A stretch of 64,000 bases of DNA from an uncultured bacterium (lineage in GTDB: Bacteria; Planctomycetota; UBA1135; GCA-002686595). The stretch is from the NCBI GenBank assembly GCA_937910685.1, contig CALEMP010000250.1, forward strand, positions 1-64,000. Reading direction: 5' to 3'. Positions 34,309-43,165 of the stretch are shown here, one piece after another. Positions within the stretch are counted from its first letter, which is position 1, and each line of letters opens with the position of its first letter. The notes below the pieces were generated by a model. It did not search any database, was not told where the DNA came from, and was given only the letters and a program-made list of their open reading frames with translations. A program made the position numbers and the translations under genes.

Positions 34309-34532
34309 GGTGGTGGCTACGGAGATGGACAGGAGGACGGCGGAGGTCTCGGAAGGAGCCCTATGGGACATGACTTGGGACTCTGGGGCAATTATGTACA
34401 AGGACCGTGCCAAGCAGTGGGGCCCCGCAGTCCAAACTCGTCGATTACGGGACTTAATTCTATCCTGAGGGGCCGGGGATCAGGGTTCGGTTCGTCGCCC
34501 TCCTGAATCCTCCGTTAGACTGGGATGCCCCC

Positions 34533-37160
34533 ATGAGACAAGTCTCCGCCAAAAACTCCGCCAAGCGCAAAAAGGTCACGATGATGGACCAGTTCCAGGC
34601 GGCCAAGCGTGAGCAGCCGGACGCCCTCCTGTTCTTTCGCATGGGTGACTTTTATGAGTTGTTTGGGGAGGACGCGGAGGTTGCCTCCCGAGAATTGGGC
34701 ATCACCCTGACCTCACGCTCGAAGGGCTCGAAAGATGCTTTGGCCATGGCGGGCATGCCAGTCAAGGCCCACGAAGCGTACCTGCTGAAGTTGGTTTCAA
34801 AGGGCTACAAGGTCGCGATCTGTGAACAGATGGAAGACCCGAAGACGGTCAAGGGGATCGTCAAGCGCAGTATCGTGAGGGTCGTCACCCCCGGCACGAT
34901 CACTGAAGAGAACGCCCTGGATGCGCGAGTCAGCAATTACCTCGCATGTGTTTCTGTGCAGAAAGAAGGCGTGGGCCTAGTTTGGGTCGACATCTCCACC
35001 GGCCGCTTCATGGCCGAAGAAATTAGCCACGAGGCCTTGGAGGACGAGCTGGTCCGCATCGGTCCGGCAGAGCTCGTCATAGCCGAAGGCTTGATCGATG
35101 AGTTCCCTGCCGCCTGGGAAACCATCGAGCGTACCGTAGGTGCAACCACCACCGAGCGTCCCCCATGGCGTTTCGAGACCGGCGCCGCCATGCGTGTTTG
35201 CATGGACCAGTTTCGGGTCAAGACGCTCGAGGGTTTTGGATTTGCCGATGATTCCCTGGCGATCCCCGCGGCTGGTGCACTGATCGAGTACTTGAAAGAA
35301 ACCCAGCGGGGATCCAGCGAACACATCTTGAAAATGGAGCGGGTCGAGAATGGCTCGCACCTGCTCTTGGACGCAGCCACCCGCGCGACCCTCGAACTAG
35401 TGGTCACCCAGCGCGATGCCCGCCGCGAAGGGACGCTGCTGGATGCCATCGACCATACGCTGACCTCCATGGGCGGCCGCCTACTGAGAGACTGGGTACT
35501 CTCTCCCCTGCGCGAGGTCAAATCGATCACCGCGCGGCAGGTGGGCGTGGAAGAATTCGTAGAACAGCCATTCCTGCGAGAAGAAGTGCGCGCCCTGTTG
35601 AGCGAGGTACTGGATGTGGAACGGCTGGTGGCCAAGTTGGCCACAGGCCGCGCCAATGGACGAGACCTCATGGCCTTGGCACGCTCCCTTGCGGTGGTCG
35701 GGCCCCTGCGAGAGGTCCTCGACCGGGTCTACTCCAAGACCCTGGGCGAATTGCACTCGGGCCTCGATCTCATCGAAAGCGAAGTGGGGAGGGTGCTTGC
35801 TGGCCTAGTGGACAATCCGCCCCATGGTTTGCGCGAAGGGGGTCTGATCCGTGAGGGGGTGAACTCTAAGCTGGACCAATTGCGGGCGGATGCCGGGGAC
35901 GGCAAGGCCTGGATGGCGCGGTTCCAAAGCGAAGAGGCCGAACGCTCGGGATTGCCAGGGCTCAAGATCGGCTACACCAGCGTGTTCGGCTACTACATCG
36001 AAATCCCCCGGGCCCAGGCGAAGAACGCGCCGGTGAACTACACCCGCAAGCAGACCCTGAAGAACGCGGAACGATTCATCACGCCCGAGCTGAAGGAGTA
36101 CGAAGAGCGGGTCTTGGGTGCGGAAGAACGATCCCACGCCCTGGAAGAAACACTTTTCATCGAACTGCGCGAATGTATGCGCGCAGTCATCCCGCGCATC
36201 CTGGCCACCGCCCGCGCCCTGGCCGAGATCGATGTGCTGGCAGGTTTGGCCCAGACCGCTGCAGAGCAACGCTATGTGCGACCGGTGATCGACGGCGGCG
36301 AGAGCATTACCATCCGCGACGGGCGGCACCCCGTGATTGAACAGCACCTAAACGGTGACCCGTTCGTGCCCAATGACACAAACCTCAACCGAAGCACCAG
36401 ATCTCTCGGCTTGATCACTGGCCCCAACATGGCGGGCAAGAGCACCTATATCCGCCAGACCGCATTGATCGTGCTACTGGCCCAGATAGGTTCCTTCGTC
36501 CCGGCTGCGGAAGCACATATCGGGGTGGTGGATCGCATCTTCACCCGGCTTGGCTCCGCAGATGACCTTGCTCGCGGAGCATCGACCTTCATGGTCGAAA
36601 TGGTCGAGATCGCCAACATCTTGAACAACGCAGGCCCGCGCAGCTTGGTCGTGCTCGATGAAGTCGGCCGCGGAACCAGCACCTACGATGGGCTCGCGTT
36701 GGCCTGGGCCATCGTGGAACATCTCTGCGAAGAGATTCATGCAAGGACGCTCTTTGCCACCCACTACCACCAGCTGACGAGCCTCGCGGATTCCATGCCT
36801 GGGGTCCACAACCTGAATGTCTCCGTGCGCGAGTGGGGCGAAGAGATCGTCTTCCTGCACAAGATCGTAGAGGGCGGAACGGATCGCTCCTATGGCATTC
36901 ACGTGGCGCGCCTGGCGGGAGTTCCCTCGGCCCTGGTGGAACGGGCGCGAAATATTTTGCGGCAATTGGAAGCCGGATCGGGCGATGGGCCGCGCATCGC
37001 ATCCCTGCAGCAGGGCGACCAGATACCCCCTGGATCTCAGCTAGGCCTGTTCGATTTGGAGCCAAGCCCTGTGGAGATCGCTATCAGGAAGCTCGATCTG
37101 GACGAGTTGTCTCCGATTGATGCGCTCTTGGAGTTGCGAGGGCTGAAGGATCTTCTCTAG
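34533..37160 (+). CDS. mutS: DNA mismatch repair ATPase MutS
   Basis: The mismatch sensor of methyl-independent repair, 875 residues. The mismatch-wedge motif FYE is at residues 40-42. The ATPase motif GPNMAGKSTYIRQ starts near 630, and DEVGRGTSTYDGLALAWA (Walker B and following) and the ATHYH switch are intact. The helical clamp and lever are of normal length. The C-terminus ends LGLFDLEPS...LSPIDALLELRGLKDLL, a feature repeated as a relic 1.5 kb downstream. No mutL lies in the window. A TPR lipoprotein gene follows after 13 bp and may be co-transcribed. The gene is divergent from the COG3014 gene. Confidence 0.97.
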   Translation: MRQVSAKNSAKRKKVTMMDQFQAAKREQPDALLFFRMGDFYELFGEDAEVASRELGITLTSRSKGSKDALAMAGMPVKAHEAYLLKLVSKGYKVAICEQMEDPKTVKGIVKRSIVRVVTPGTITEENALDARVSNYLACVSVQKEGVGLVWVDISTGRFMAEEISHEALEDELVRIGPAELVIAEGLIDEFPAAWETIERTVGATTTERPPWRFETGAAMRVCMDQFRVKTLEGFGFADDSLAIPAAGALIEYLKETQRGSSEHILKMERVENGSHLLLDAATRATLELVVTQRDARREGTLLDAIDHTLTSMGGRLLRDWVLSPLREVKSITARQVGVEEFVEQPFLREEVRALLSEVLDVERLVAKLATGRANGRDLMALARSLAVVGPLREVLDRVYSKTLGELHSGLDLIESEVGRVLAGLVDNPPHGLREGGLIREGVNSKLDQLRADAGDGKAWMARFQSEEAERSGLPGLKIGYTSVFGYYIEIPRAQAKNAPVNYTRKQTLKNAERFITPELKEYEERVLGAEERSHALEETLFIELRECMRAVIPRILATARALAEIDVLAGLAQTAAEQRYVRPVIDGGESITIRDGRHPVIEQHLNGDPFVPNDTNLNRSTRSLGLITGPNMAGKSTYIRQTALIVLLAQIGSFVPAAEAHIGVVDRIFTRLGSADDLARGASTFMVEMVEIANILNNAGPRSLVVLDEVGRGTSTYDGLALAWAIVEHLCEEIHARTLFATHYHQLTSLADSMPGVHNLNVSVREWGEEIVFLHKIVEGGTDRSYGIHVARLAGVPSALVERARNILRQLEAGSGDGPRIASLQQGDQIPPGSQLGLFDLEPSPVEIAIRKLDLDELSPIDALLELRGLKDLL

Positions 37161-37173
37161 GGTGTGGCGAACT

Positions 37174-38613
37174 ATGAACTCGTCACCTTTCCATCTGGTC
37201 ATCGGTCTGGCTCTCCTGCACTTGGTTGCCGGTTGCGGCGATGAGCACTTAACACTCTCCGATTCCAGCGGTGCCACCATGGCGCCCGATGTACTTGACC
37301 CTGCGGTTCAAGTTGTGATTCAAGAACGCCTCGAAGCCATCAAGAGGAATCCTGGATCCGCCACAGCCCAGCGCAGCCTCGCACTTGCTTTTGAGGCGAA
37401 CTCCGCCTGGCCCTGGGCGATTAAAGCCTACCGCCGGACATTGGCCCTCAATCCCGATGATCATGCAGCACGGCTGCACCTAGCCATCTGCCTTGCCAAT
37501 GCGGGCGAGGAAGTCGAGCATGTGGAACAACTTGAGCGTGTAGTCAAGGCCGAGCCGACAATGGCCGCGGGGCTCAACCTTCTTGGCATGGGCTACCTGA
37601 ATACGGGGCGATTCCAAGAAGCAAAGGCTCAATTCCTTACCCTACGCAGCCTATTCCCTGATCATCCCCTGGGGCACCTGGGCATGGGGCAAGTGCTGCT
37701 CGAAGAAGGTGACGCGAAGAATGCCCTTGAGCACCTGAATAAAGCTCACAGCCTGGCTCCAGGAAACTTGTTCATGGGATTCATGTTGGGTCAGTGCCTG
37801 GCAGACCTTGGGCGCAACTCCGAAGCGCTGCCCTACCTGAGGCGCGCCAATGATCCGATACGCCCCCCTCTTGCAGACACCTTGACCAAGGAACTCGGCG
37901 GCTACGGCGTGAGTCTCACCGCCCAGATCGCACAGGCGAGCATATTCCTTGAAGCCGGCAACCGTATGGCCGCCCTCTCAATCCTTAAAGACCTGGAAGA
38001 GAACTACCCGGATGATCTGGCAGTACTGAACAACTTGGGGGCCGTCTACATTCAGGTTGGCCGGGAAGAAGAGGCCCTACAAGTTCTGCACCACTTGGTG
38101 GCTGTCAAACCGGAACACCACAGAGCTTGGTTCAACATTTCAAGCATCCACTACGACCGCGGCGTAGCCCTCCTGGCCACAGACCGAGCTGCTGCGCAGC
38201 CTCATCTGCGCAAAGCCCTTTCCGCGGCAGACAAGGCTGTGACCCATGGAAAGCATGTGGCCATAATGCGCAGCCAACGGGGCAATACCTTGATGGCACT
38301 CAACAGCCCAGAGGAAGCCATCGCCGAATACCGCGAAGCCATTCGTCTGGGCAGCACGGATGAAACGGTCTACCTCAAGTGCTCCCAATTGAGCTTCATG
38401 CGGAACCGTCCTGCAGAGGGATTCGAGATCCTCATGAAGGCTGCCCAGGCACACCCGGAGTGGTTCGAGGTACGCATCCAGATTGTCCCCTACTATGTTG
38501 GCCGCAAGGACAGTATAGGCGCGCGTAGCCTGATGGCAGAAATCGAACGACTGGCACCAGACGATCCACGCCTGACGGACATCCTCAACCTGATCGTTGG
38601 AAGTGGGCTCTAA
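37174..38613 (+). CDS. TPR lipoprotein, first of a tandem pair
   Basis: A 479-residue lipoprotein with lipobox VAGC and Cys21. From about residue 45 it is composed of eight or more tetratricopeptide repeats: RSLALAFEANSAWPWAIKAY, LGMGYLNTGRFQEAKAQFL and LNNLGAVYIQVGREEEALQV are clear examples. It is full-length homologous to the next TPR lipoprotein, with roughly half of the residues shared, so the pair arose by duplication. In planctomycetes and acidobacteria such TPR proteins sit beside ASPIC/UnbV proteins, as here. A scaffold or substrate-binding role at the cell surface is likely but unproven. The ATG is chosen for the lipobox. Confidence 0.8.
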   Translation: MNSSPFHLVIGLALLHLVAGCGDEHLTLSDSSGATMAPDVLDPAVQVVIQERLEAIKRNPGSATAQRSLALAFEANSAWPWAIKAYRRTLALNPDDHAARLHLAICLANAGEEVEHVEQLERVVKAEPTMAAGLNLLGMGYLNTGRFQEAKAQFLTLRSLFPDHPLGHLGMGQVLLEEGDAKNALEHLNKAHSLAPGNLFMGFMLGQCLADLGRNSEALPYLRRANDPIRPPLADTLTKELGGYGVSLTAQIAQASIFLEAGNRMAALSILKDLEENYPDDLAVLNNLGAVYIQVGREEEALQVLHHLVAVKPEHHRAWFNISSIHYDRGVALLATDRAAAQPHLRKALSAADKAVTHGKHVAIMRSQRGNTLMALNSPEEAIAEYREAIRLGSTDETVYLKCSQLSFMRNRPAEGFEILMKAAQAHPEWFEVRIQIVPYYVGRKDSIGARSLMAEIERLAPDDPRLTDILNLIVGSGL

Positions 38614-38655
38614 ATCTAAGCGCCACGCTCATGGACAGTCCGGAGAAGGAAGGCG

Positions 38656-38787
38656 GGCAGATACCTCCTGGGTCTCTTTGACCTGGAACCAAGCGCTCGG
38701 GAATTGCCCCTGAAAAAACTCGCCGTTGGGCATCTGTCCCCGATTGACGCTCTCCTCGAATTAAGGCGACTCAAGGGCTGGCCTTAG
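38656..38787 (+). pseudogene. mutS: Relic of a second mutS 3' end
   Basis: An in-frame stretch reads LGLFDLEPS, then ARELPLKKLAVGH, then LSPIDALLELRRLKGWP and a stop. It aligns from end to end with the last 41 codons of mutS, including the same distance from PS to the stop (33 codons). In the two conserved blocks the nucleotide changes are synonymous: GGC/GGT, CTG/CTC, TTC/TTT, GAT/GAC. Slightly upstream, CAGATACCTCCTGG also matches mutS, followed by an apparent 11-nt deletion that breaks the frame. There is no ribosome site and no start. It therefore is a truncated copy, not a gene. Its position just ahead of the second TPR lipoprotein mirrors mutS ahead of the first. Confidence 0.85.
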
Positions 38788-38959
38788 ATTCGAGCGATGC
38801 CCCGGGTAGGGTGAGCCCTGCCAGCAACATGCGAGGGACCTCAATTGACGAGAACCTTCAAGTCTTGGGCCTGATACACCCGATTCTAGCTACTGCAGGC
38901 GTGTATTTTTGGCTATCCATTTTGTGAGGCCTAGCTCAGCCACTGTAAGCTATCCCTCC

Positions 38960-40405
38960 GTGCGAGTTTCCCCCATCACACTCCTCATGGCTGCCCCACT
39001 CTTGGGCTGCGGCGATCAGAGCCAAGAGCGCATGGCCTTCGAAGAACCTTCGGAAAGCGCCCAGTTGGAACAGCCAGAGGGCGCTCTTGATCCTGCCGTG
39101 CAGGCGGTGATTGAAACGCGCCTCAAGGCAGTCCAGCGAAACCCCTCCACATCCAACGCCTATCGCAGTCTGGGTTTGGCCTACCAGGCGAACGGCGCCT
39201 GGGTCCGAGCTATCGACGCCTTCCGCAAGACGCTCGAACTGGACCCCACCGATCATGCTACCCGGTTGCACCTGGGCGCCTGCCTGGCCTTGGCGGGTGG
39301 CGACCGGGAAGCCCTCGAACAGTTAGAGATCGTGGTCAAGGCCATGCCTAATGGGGCCGCGGGTCTTTATCGTTTAGGTGTTGGCTACCTCAAGGTGGGC
39401 CGCTTTCAGGAAGCGCGCAGACATTTCCTCACCGTGCGCAATCTGCTCCCATCGAACCCTCACGGGCACTTGGGGCTTGGCCAAGTGGAACTAGAAGAGG
39501 GCAACCCACAAGCAGCTCTTGAGCACTTGGAAAAAGCTCGCACCACCGGCAAGGGAAATGAGTTCGTCGACTTCGCCTTGGGTCAATGCCTCGCGGATCT
39601 CGGGCGGGACGGGGAAGCCATGCCCTTACTCAGTCAGGGCGCAGACGCTGCGCGCCCTACCTTGGCGGACAGCCTTTCTAGGGAAATGGAGCGCTACGGT
39701 GTCAGCCGCGCCGCACTTCTGTCACGAGCGTCAAACCTGCACCAAGCGGGCGATCCGGCCGGCGCTAAGAGCATCTTAGAGCAACTCCAAAAGGGCTACC
39801 CAAGGGACCTGGTAGTGCTCAACAATCTCGCTGCGGCCTACATGGCCATCAATCGCCAAGATGACGCCCTCCTGACCCTAGATCTGGTTCTAGAGATCAA
39901 CCCCGAGCAGCACTCAGCTTGGTTCAATGTCTCCAGCATCCACTTCGATCGCGCGATGATCGCGCGGGCCGAAAGCCCTGAGGCAGCGCGAAACCATCTG
40001 ATCAAAGCTTTAGCCGCTGCCGACAAGGCAGTGCGTCATGGTGGGCACTTGGCGCGTATGCATACCATGCGGGGGAAAGTGCTGATGATCATGAACAGTC
40101 ACTCAGAAGCTGTGGCCGAGTTGGGTGAAGCCATTCGCTTGGGCACGATGAACGAAGATGTTTACCTCAACAGTTCCCAGTTGTTGATTGCCATGAAGCG
40201 GAACACGGAGGCTTTCGAGCTGCTCCTCGGCGCAATGCAAAAGCACCCGGACTGGGCTGAAGTGCGATTCCGATGCATGCCGTTCTTTATGAGCACGAAA
40301 GATGCGATCAATGCCCGACGCCTCCTTGCAGAACTAGTCCTCCTTGTTCCCGACGACAAGCGCATAGAAAACCTCCGCAATCTCCTCAATCAAAGGGGTC
40401 TTTGA
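38960..40405 (+). CDS. TPR lipoprotein, second of the tandem pair
   Basis: A 481-residue lipoprotein. The GTG start gives MRVSPITLLMAAPLLGC with Cys17 in a lipobox; in-frame TTG (38909) and GTG (38924) codons upstream are possible. At least eight TPR units are seen, e.g. RSLGLAYQANGAWVRAIDAF and LGQCLADLGRDGEAMPLL. Alignment with the preceding gene is collinear throughout, including DPAVQ.VI near the N-terminus and LNNLAAAYM and WFNVSSIHFDR further on. It stands four bases before the ASPIC/UnbV gene, so these two genes probably form the functional pair. The flanking mutS relic shows how the duplication arose. Confidence 0.82.
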   Translation: MRVSPITLLMAAPLLGCGDQSQERMAFEEPSESAQLEQPEGALDPAVQAVIETRLKAVQRNPSTSNAYRSLGLAYQANGAWVRAIDAFRKTLELDPTDHATRLHLGACLALAGGDREALEQLEIVVKAMPNGAAGLYRLGVGYLKVGRFQEARRHFLTVRNLLPSNPHGHLGLGQVELEEGNPQAALEHLEKARTTGKGNEFVDFALGQCLADLGRDGEAMPLLSQGADAARPTLADSLSREMERYGVSRAALLSRASNLHQAGDPAGAKSILEQLQKGYPRDLVVLNNLAAAYMAINRQDDALLTLDLVLEINPEQHSAWFNVSSIHFDRAMIARAESPEAARNHLIKALAAADKAVRHGGHLARMHTMRGKVLMIMNSHSEAVAELGEAIRLGTMNEDVYLNSSQLLIAMKRNTEAFELLLGAMQKHPDWAEVRFRCMPFFMSTKDAINARRLLAELVLLVPDDKRIENLRNLLNQRGL

Positions 40406-40409
40406 ACTC

Positions 40410-42083
40410 ATGCTTCACGCTCAACTCGCCGGGGGCCTCGGGCTTTCCCTACTCGTAGCCGGGTGTTCCGAATCCGCCACTTCTACCTCCGATGAAACTC
40501 CTCAGCAGGTTTGGTTTGAGGAGATTCGCGAATCCACGGGCATAGACTTCGTGCACAGCCTTGGGTCCAAGCAGCGTTTTTGGATCCCGGAAGTAACCGG
40601 CAGTGGTCTCGCGCTTTTCGATGCTGATGGGGACGACGACCTTGACCTGTTCCTTGTCCAAGGCGCGGACCTGATCGGCGAGGGGGGGCCCACCGCCAGC
40701 GATGAGCTCTGGCTCAACCAGGGGGATGGAACCTTTGTAAATGTCACCGAATCAGCAGGCATCACCGAGTCCAGTTTCGGCATGGGCTGTGCAGCGGGCG
40801 ACTATGACGGAGACGGCGATCTGGATCTGTACGTGACGAACATGGGACCCAATGTTCTGCTACGGAACCGTGGTGACGGGACCTTTGAGAACGTGGCCTC
40901 TGCAGCGGGAGTCGATAACAAGGCCTGGGGCACGAGCGCGGCCTTCTTGGATTACGACCAAGACGGGGATCTCGACCTGTTCGTGGCTAACTATCTGCGC
41001 TGGAACAGCGCAAACGAGTTCCCCTGCAAGAGCAAATTGGGCTCACCCGATTACTGCCATCCCAACAACTTCGATTCGCCGGACTCCGACACCCTTTACG
41101 AAAACCAGGGAGACGGCACCTTTCGAGATGTCAGTTCATCATCAGGCATCGCCGAGGTCTTCGGCAATGGCCTAGGGGTTGCATGGGGAGACATGACCGG
41201 GGACGGCCGGGTCGACATCTATGTGGCCAATGATGGCATGGCAAATCAGCTGTGGGTCAATCAGGGCGCGGGCAAGTTTATGGACCAGGCACTCCTAAAG
41301 GGTTGTGCGCTCTCCGGCGAAGGCAAGGCCGAAGCAGGAATGGGCGTGATCTTTGAAGACCTCGACGGAGACCTAAAGCCAGACCTGTTCGTGACCCACC
41401 TGCGTGCTGAAACCAATACATTCTACAGCAGCGGAAGACGGCGCTTCTCGGACGAAACGCGCAAGACCGGCATGGCTCAGGCCAGCACCTTGGTCACCGG
41501 TTTCGGTACGGGCGCAGCGGATTTTGATCAGGATGGACTGCTCGACATCTATGTAACCAATGGCCGAGTCGGAGACGCCATGCCACGCTTTTCCAGTGAG
41601 CGCCCCCTAGCCGAACCCGATCAAGTCTTCGTGGGAACCGGCGACGGCGTCTACGAGGAACTTCAGCCCCGAGGTGGTATCGCCGATGACTTTTTCTCAG
41701 TGGGCCGCGGCGTTGCCCTAGGGGACATCGACGGGGACGGGGACGTGGATGTTGTGCTGCAGGACAACTCGGCCAGTGTGCGCATCCTGCGCAATGTTGC
41801 GCCCAAGGCTGGCGGCTGGATCATGCTTGACGTGCGCACAGGGAACGGAACTCAAGCTCTAGGCGCGCAGGCCAAGCTCACCCAGGGGGATAAGGTCCAA
41901 GTGCGGCAGGTGCAGTCCGCCGACAGCTATTGCTCCAGCAGTGACCCAAGGGTGCACTTCGGATTGGGCACAGCCAGCGGAGATCTCCAAGTGGAAATCA
42001 CCTGGCTCGACGGCACCCAAGAGAATTTTGATGGTCTAACCGAAGGGCAAGTCCATCGAATCATGCGCGGCCAAGGGCGCTAG
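40410..42083 (+). CDS. CRTAC1-like FG-GAP/ASPIC-UnbV lipoprotein
   Basis: A 557-residue lipoprotein with lipobox VAGC and Cys19. An N-terminal region with at least six FG-GAP/VCBS repeats forms a beta-propeller. It is rich in calcium-binding DxDxDGxxD loops (DADGDDDLDLF, DYDGDGDLDLY, DYDQDGDLDLF, DFDQDGLLDIY, DIDGDGDVDVV). The last 100 residues (IMLDVRTGNGTQALGAQAKL ... YCSSSDPRVHFGLG) are the ASPIC/UnbV domain. Such proteins are common in planctomycetes next to TPR lipoproteins and are thought to be surface adhesins or binding proteins; their function is unproven. The gene begins 4 bp after the TPR gene and is co-transcribed with it. Confidence 0.9.
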   Translation: MLHAQLAGGLGLSLLVAGCSESATSTSDETPQQVWFEEIRESTGIDFVHSLGSKQRFWIPEVTGSGLALFDADGDDDLDLFLVQGADLIGEGGPTASDELWLNQGDGTFVNVTESAGITESSFGMGCAAGDYDGDGDLDLYVTNMGPNVLLRNRGDGTFENVASAAGVDNKAWGTSAAFLDYDQDGDLDLFVANYLRWNSANEFPCKSKLGSPDYCHPNNFDSPDSDTLYENQGDGTFRDVSSSSGIAEVFGNGLGVAWGDMTGDGRVDIYVANDGMANQLWVNQGAGKFMDQALLKGCALSGEGKAEAGMGVIFEDLDGDLKPDLFVTHLRAETNTFYSSGRRRFSDETRKTGMAQASTLVTGFGTGAADFDQDGLLDIYVTNGRVGDAMPRFSSERPLAEPDQVFVGTGDGVYEELQPRGGIADDFFSVGRGVALGDIDGDGDVDVVLQDNSASVRILRNVAPKAGGWIMLDVRTGNGTQALGAQAKLTQGDKVQVRQVQSADSYCSSSDPRVHFGLGTASGDLQVEITWLDGTQENFDGLTEGQVHRIMRGQGR

Positions 42084-42155
42084 GGCCCAGCCCGAGGGAG
42101 TCTTTTGTTCAGCTCTTATCTCCAGGGCAACACCACGCTATCCTAAACACCAGTC

Positions 42156-43154
42156 ATGAGCGAATTCCCCCTCGACCTTCCCCTGCGCCCCCGTCGCAAT
42201 CGCAAGTCCGCCGGCGTACGCGCCCTGACCCGCGAAACACGACTCTCCCCTGATCAACTTATCCTGCCCATGTTTCTGCATGAGGACAAGAACGACCAAG
42301 CGCTTGAGTCCATGCCAGGCTGCACCCGTTGGAGCCTTGACGGAATGCTGCGTGAGGCAGAGGGTGCCCTTGAAGAGGGCGTTCGCGCAGTGGTCCTTTT
42401 CCCCAAGGTTGAGGAATCGAACAAGTCCCGCACGGGAGAGGGGTCCTTCGATGATCAAGGCCTGATCCCAAGAGCTCTTCGGCGCTTGAAGAAGGAGCTC
42501 CCGGAACTGGTGCTGATCACCGATGTGGCCCTCGACCCCTACAACAGCGACGGCCACGATGGGATCCTGAATGATGACGGGCGCATCCTGAATGATGAGA
42601 CCGTCGATGTGTTGGTGAAGCAAGCGCTGATGCAGGCCGCTGCTGGCGCGGACATCATTTCCCCGAGCGACATGATGGACGGGCGCGTGGGCGCGATCCG
42701 CGATGGCCTTGACTTCGCCGGACACACGGACGTTTCGATTCTGGCTTACACGGCCAAGTACGCCTCCGCGTTTTATGGACCCTTCCGTGGCGCGCTCGAT
42801 TCTGCGCCGAAGAACGGGGACAAGAAAACCTATCAAATGGATCCAGCCAACGCCCGGGAAGCCCTGCGCGAGTTAGCCCTTGATGAGATGGAAGGGGCTG
42901 ACATGGTGATGGTCAAGCCCGCAGGGCCGTACCTCGATGTGATCCTGCGATTACGGGAAGGCACAACCCTGCCCATCGCCGCGTACCAAGTGTCCGGCGA
43001 GTACTTAGCTCTCAAGGCGGCCTCGGCCGGCGGATGGCTCAATGAAAAGGCCGCCGTTCTGGAGAGCCTGACCGGCATCACCCGAGCCGGGGCAGACATG
43101 ATCCTGACCTACTTTGCCCGGGACGCGGCCCGCTGGCTGCGCGAGGATCGCTAG
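42156..43154 (+). CDS. hemB: Delta-aminolevulinic acid dehydratase (porphobilinogen synthase), metal-site Asp type
   Basis: The second common step of tetrapyrrole synthesis, joining two 5-aminolevulinate molecules. It has 332 residues. The two active-site lysines are present: AYTAKYASAFYGPF (Lys201) and VKPAGPYLDVI (Lys254, the Schiff base Lys). The catalytic metal loop reads DVALDPYNSDGHDG, with Asp in place of the three Cys of zinc enzymes. It is thus predicted to be the Mg-type enzyme, independent of zinc. It is the start of a two-gene unit with nagA. Confidence 0.96.
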   Translation: MSEFPLDLPLRPRRNRKSAGVRALTRETRLSPDQLILPMFLHEDKNDQALESMPGCTRWSLDGMLREAEGALEEGVRAVVLFPKVEESNKSRTGEGSFDDQGLIPRALRRLKKELPELVLITDVALDPYNSDGHDGILNDDGRILNDETVDVLVKQALMQAAAGADIISPSDMMDGRVGAIRDGLDFAGHTDVSILAYTAKYASAFYGPFRGALDSAPKNGDKKTYQMDPANAREALRELALDEMEGADMVMVKPAGPYLDVILRLREGTTLPIAAYQVSGEYLALKAASAGGWLNEKAAVLESLTGITRAGADMILTYFARDAARWLREDR

Positions 43155-43165
43155 AGCCCTATCCC

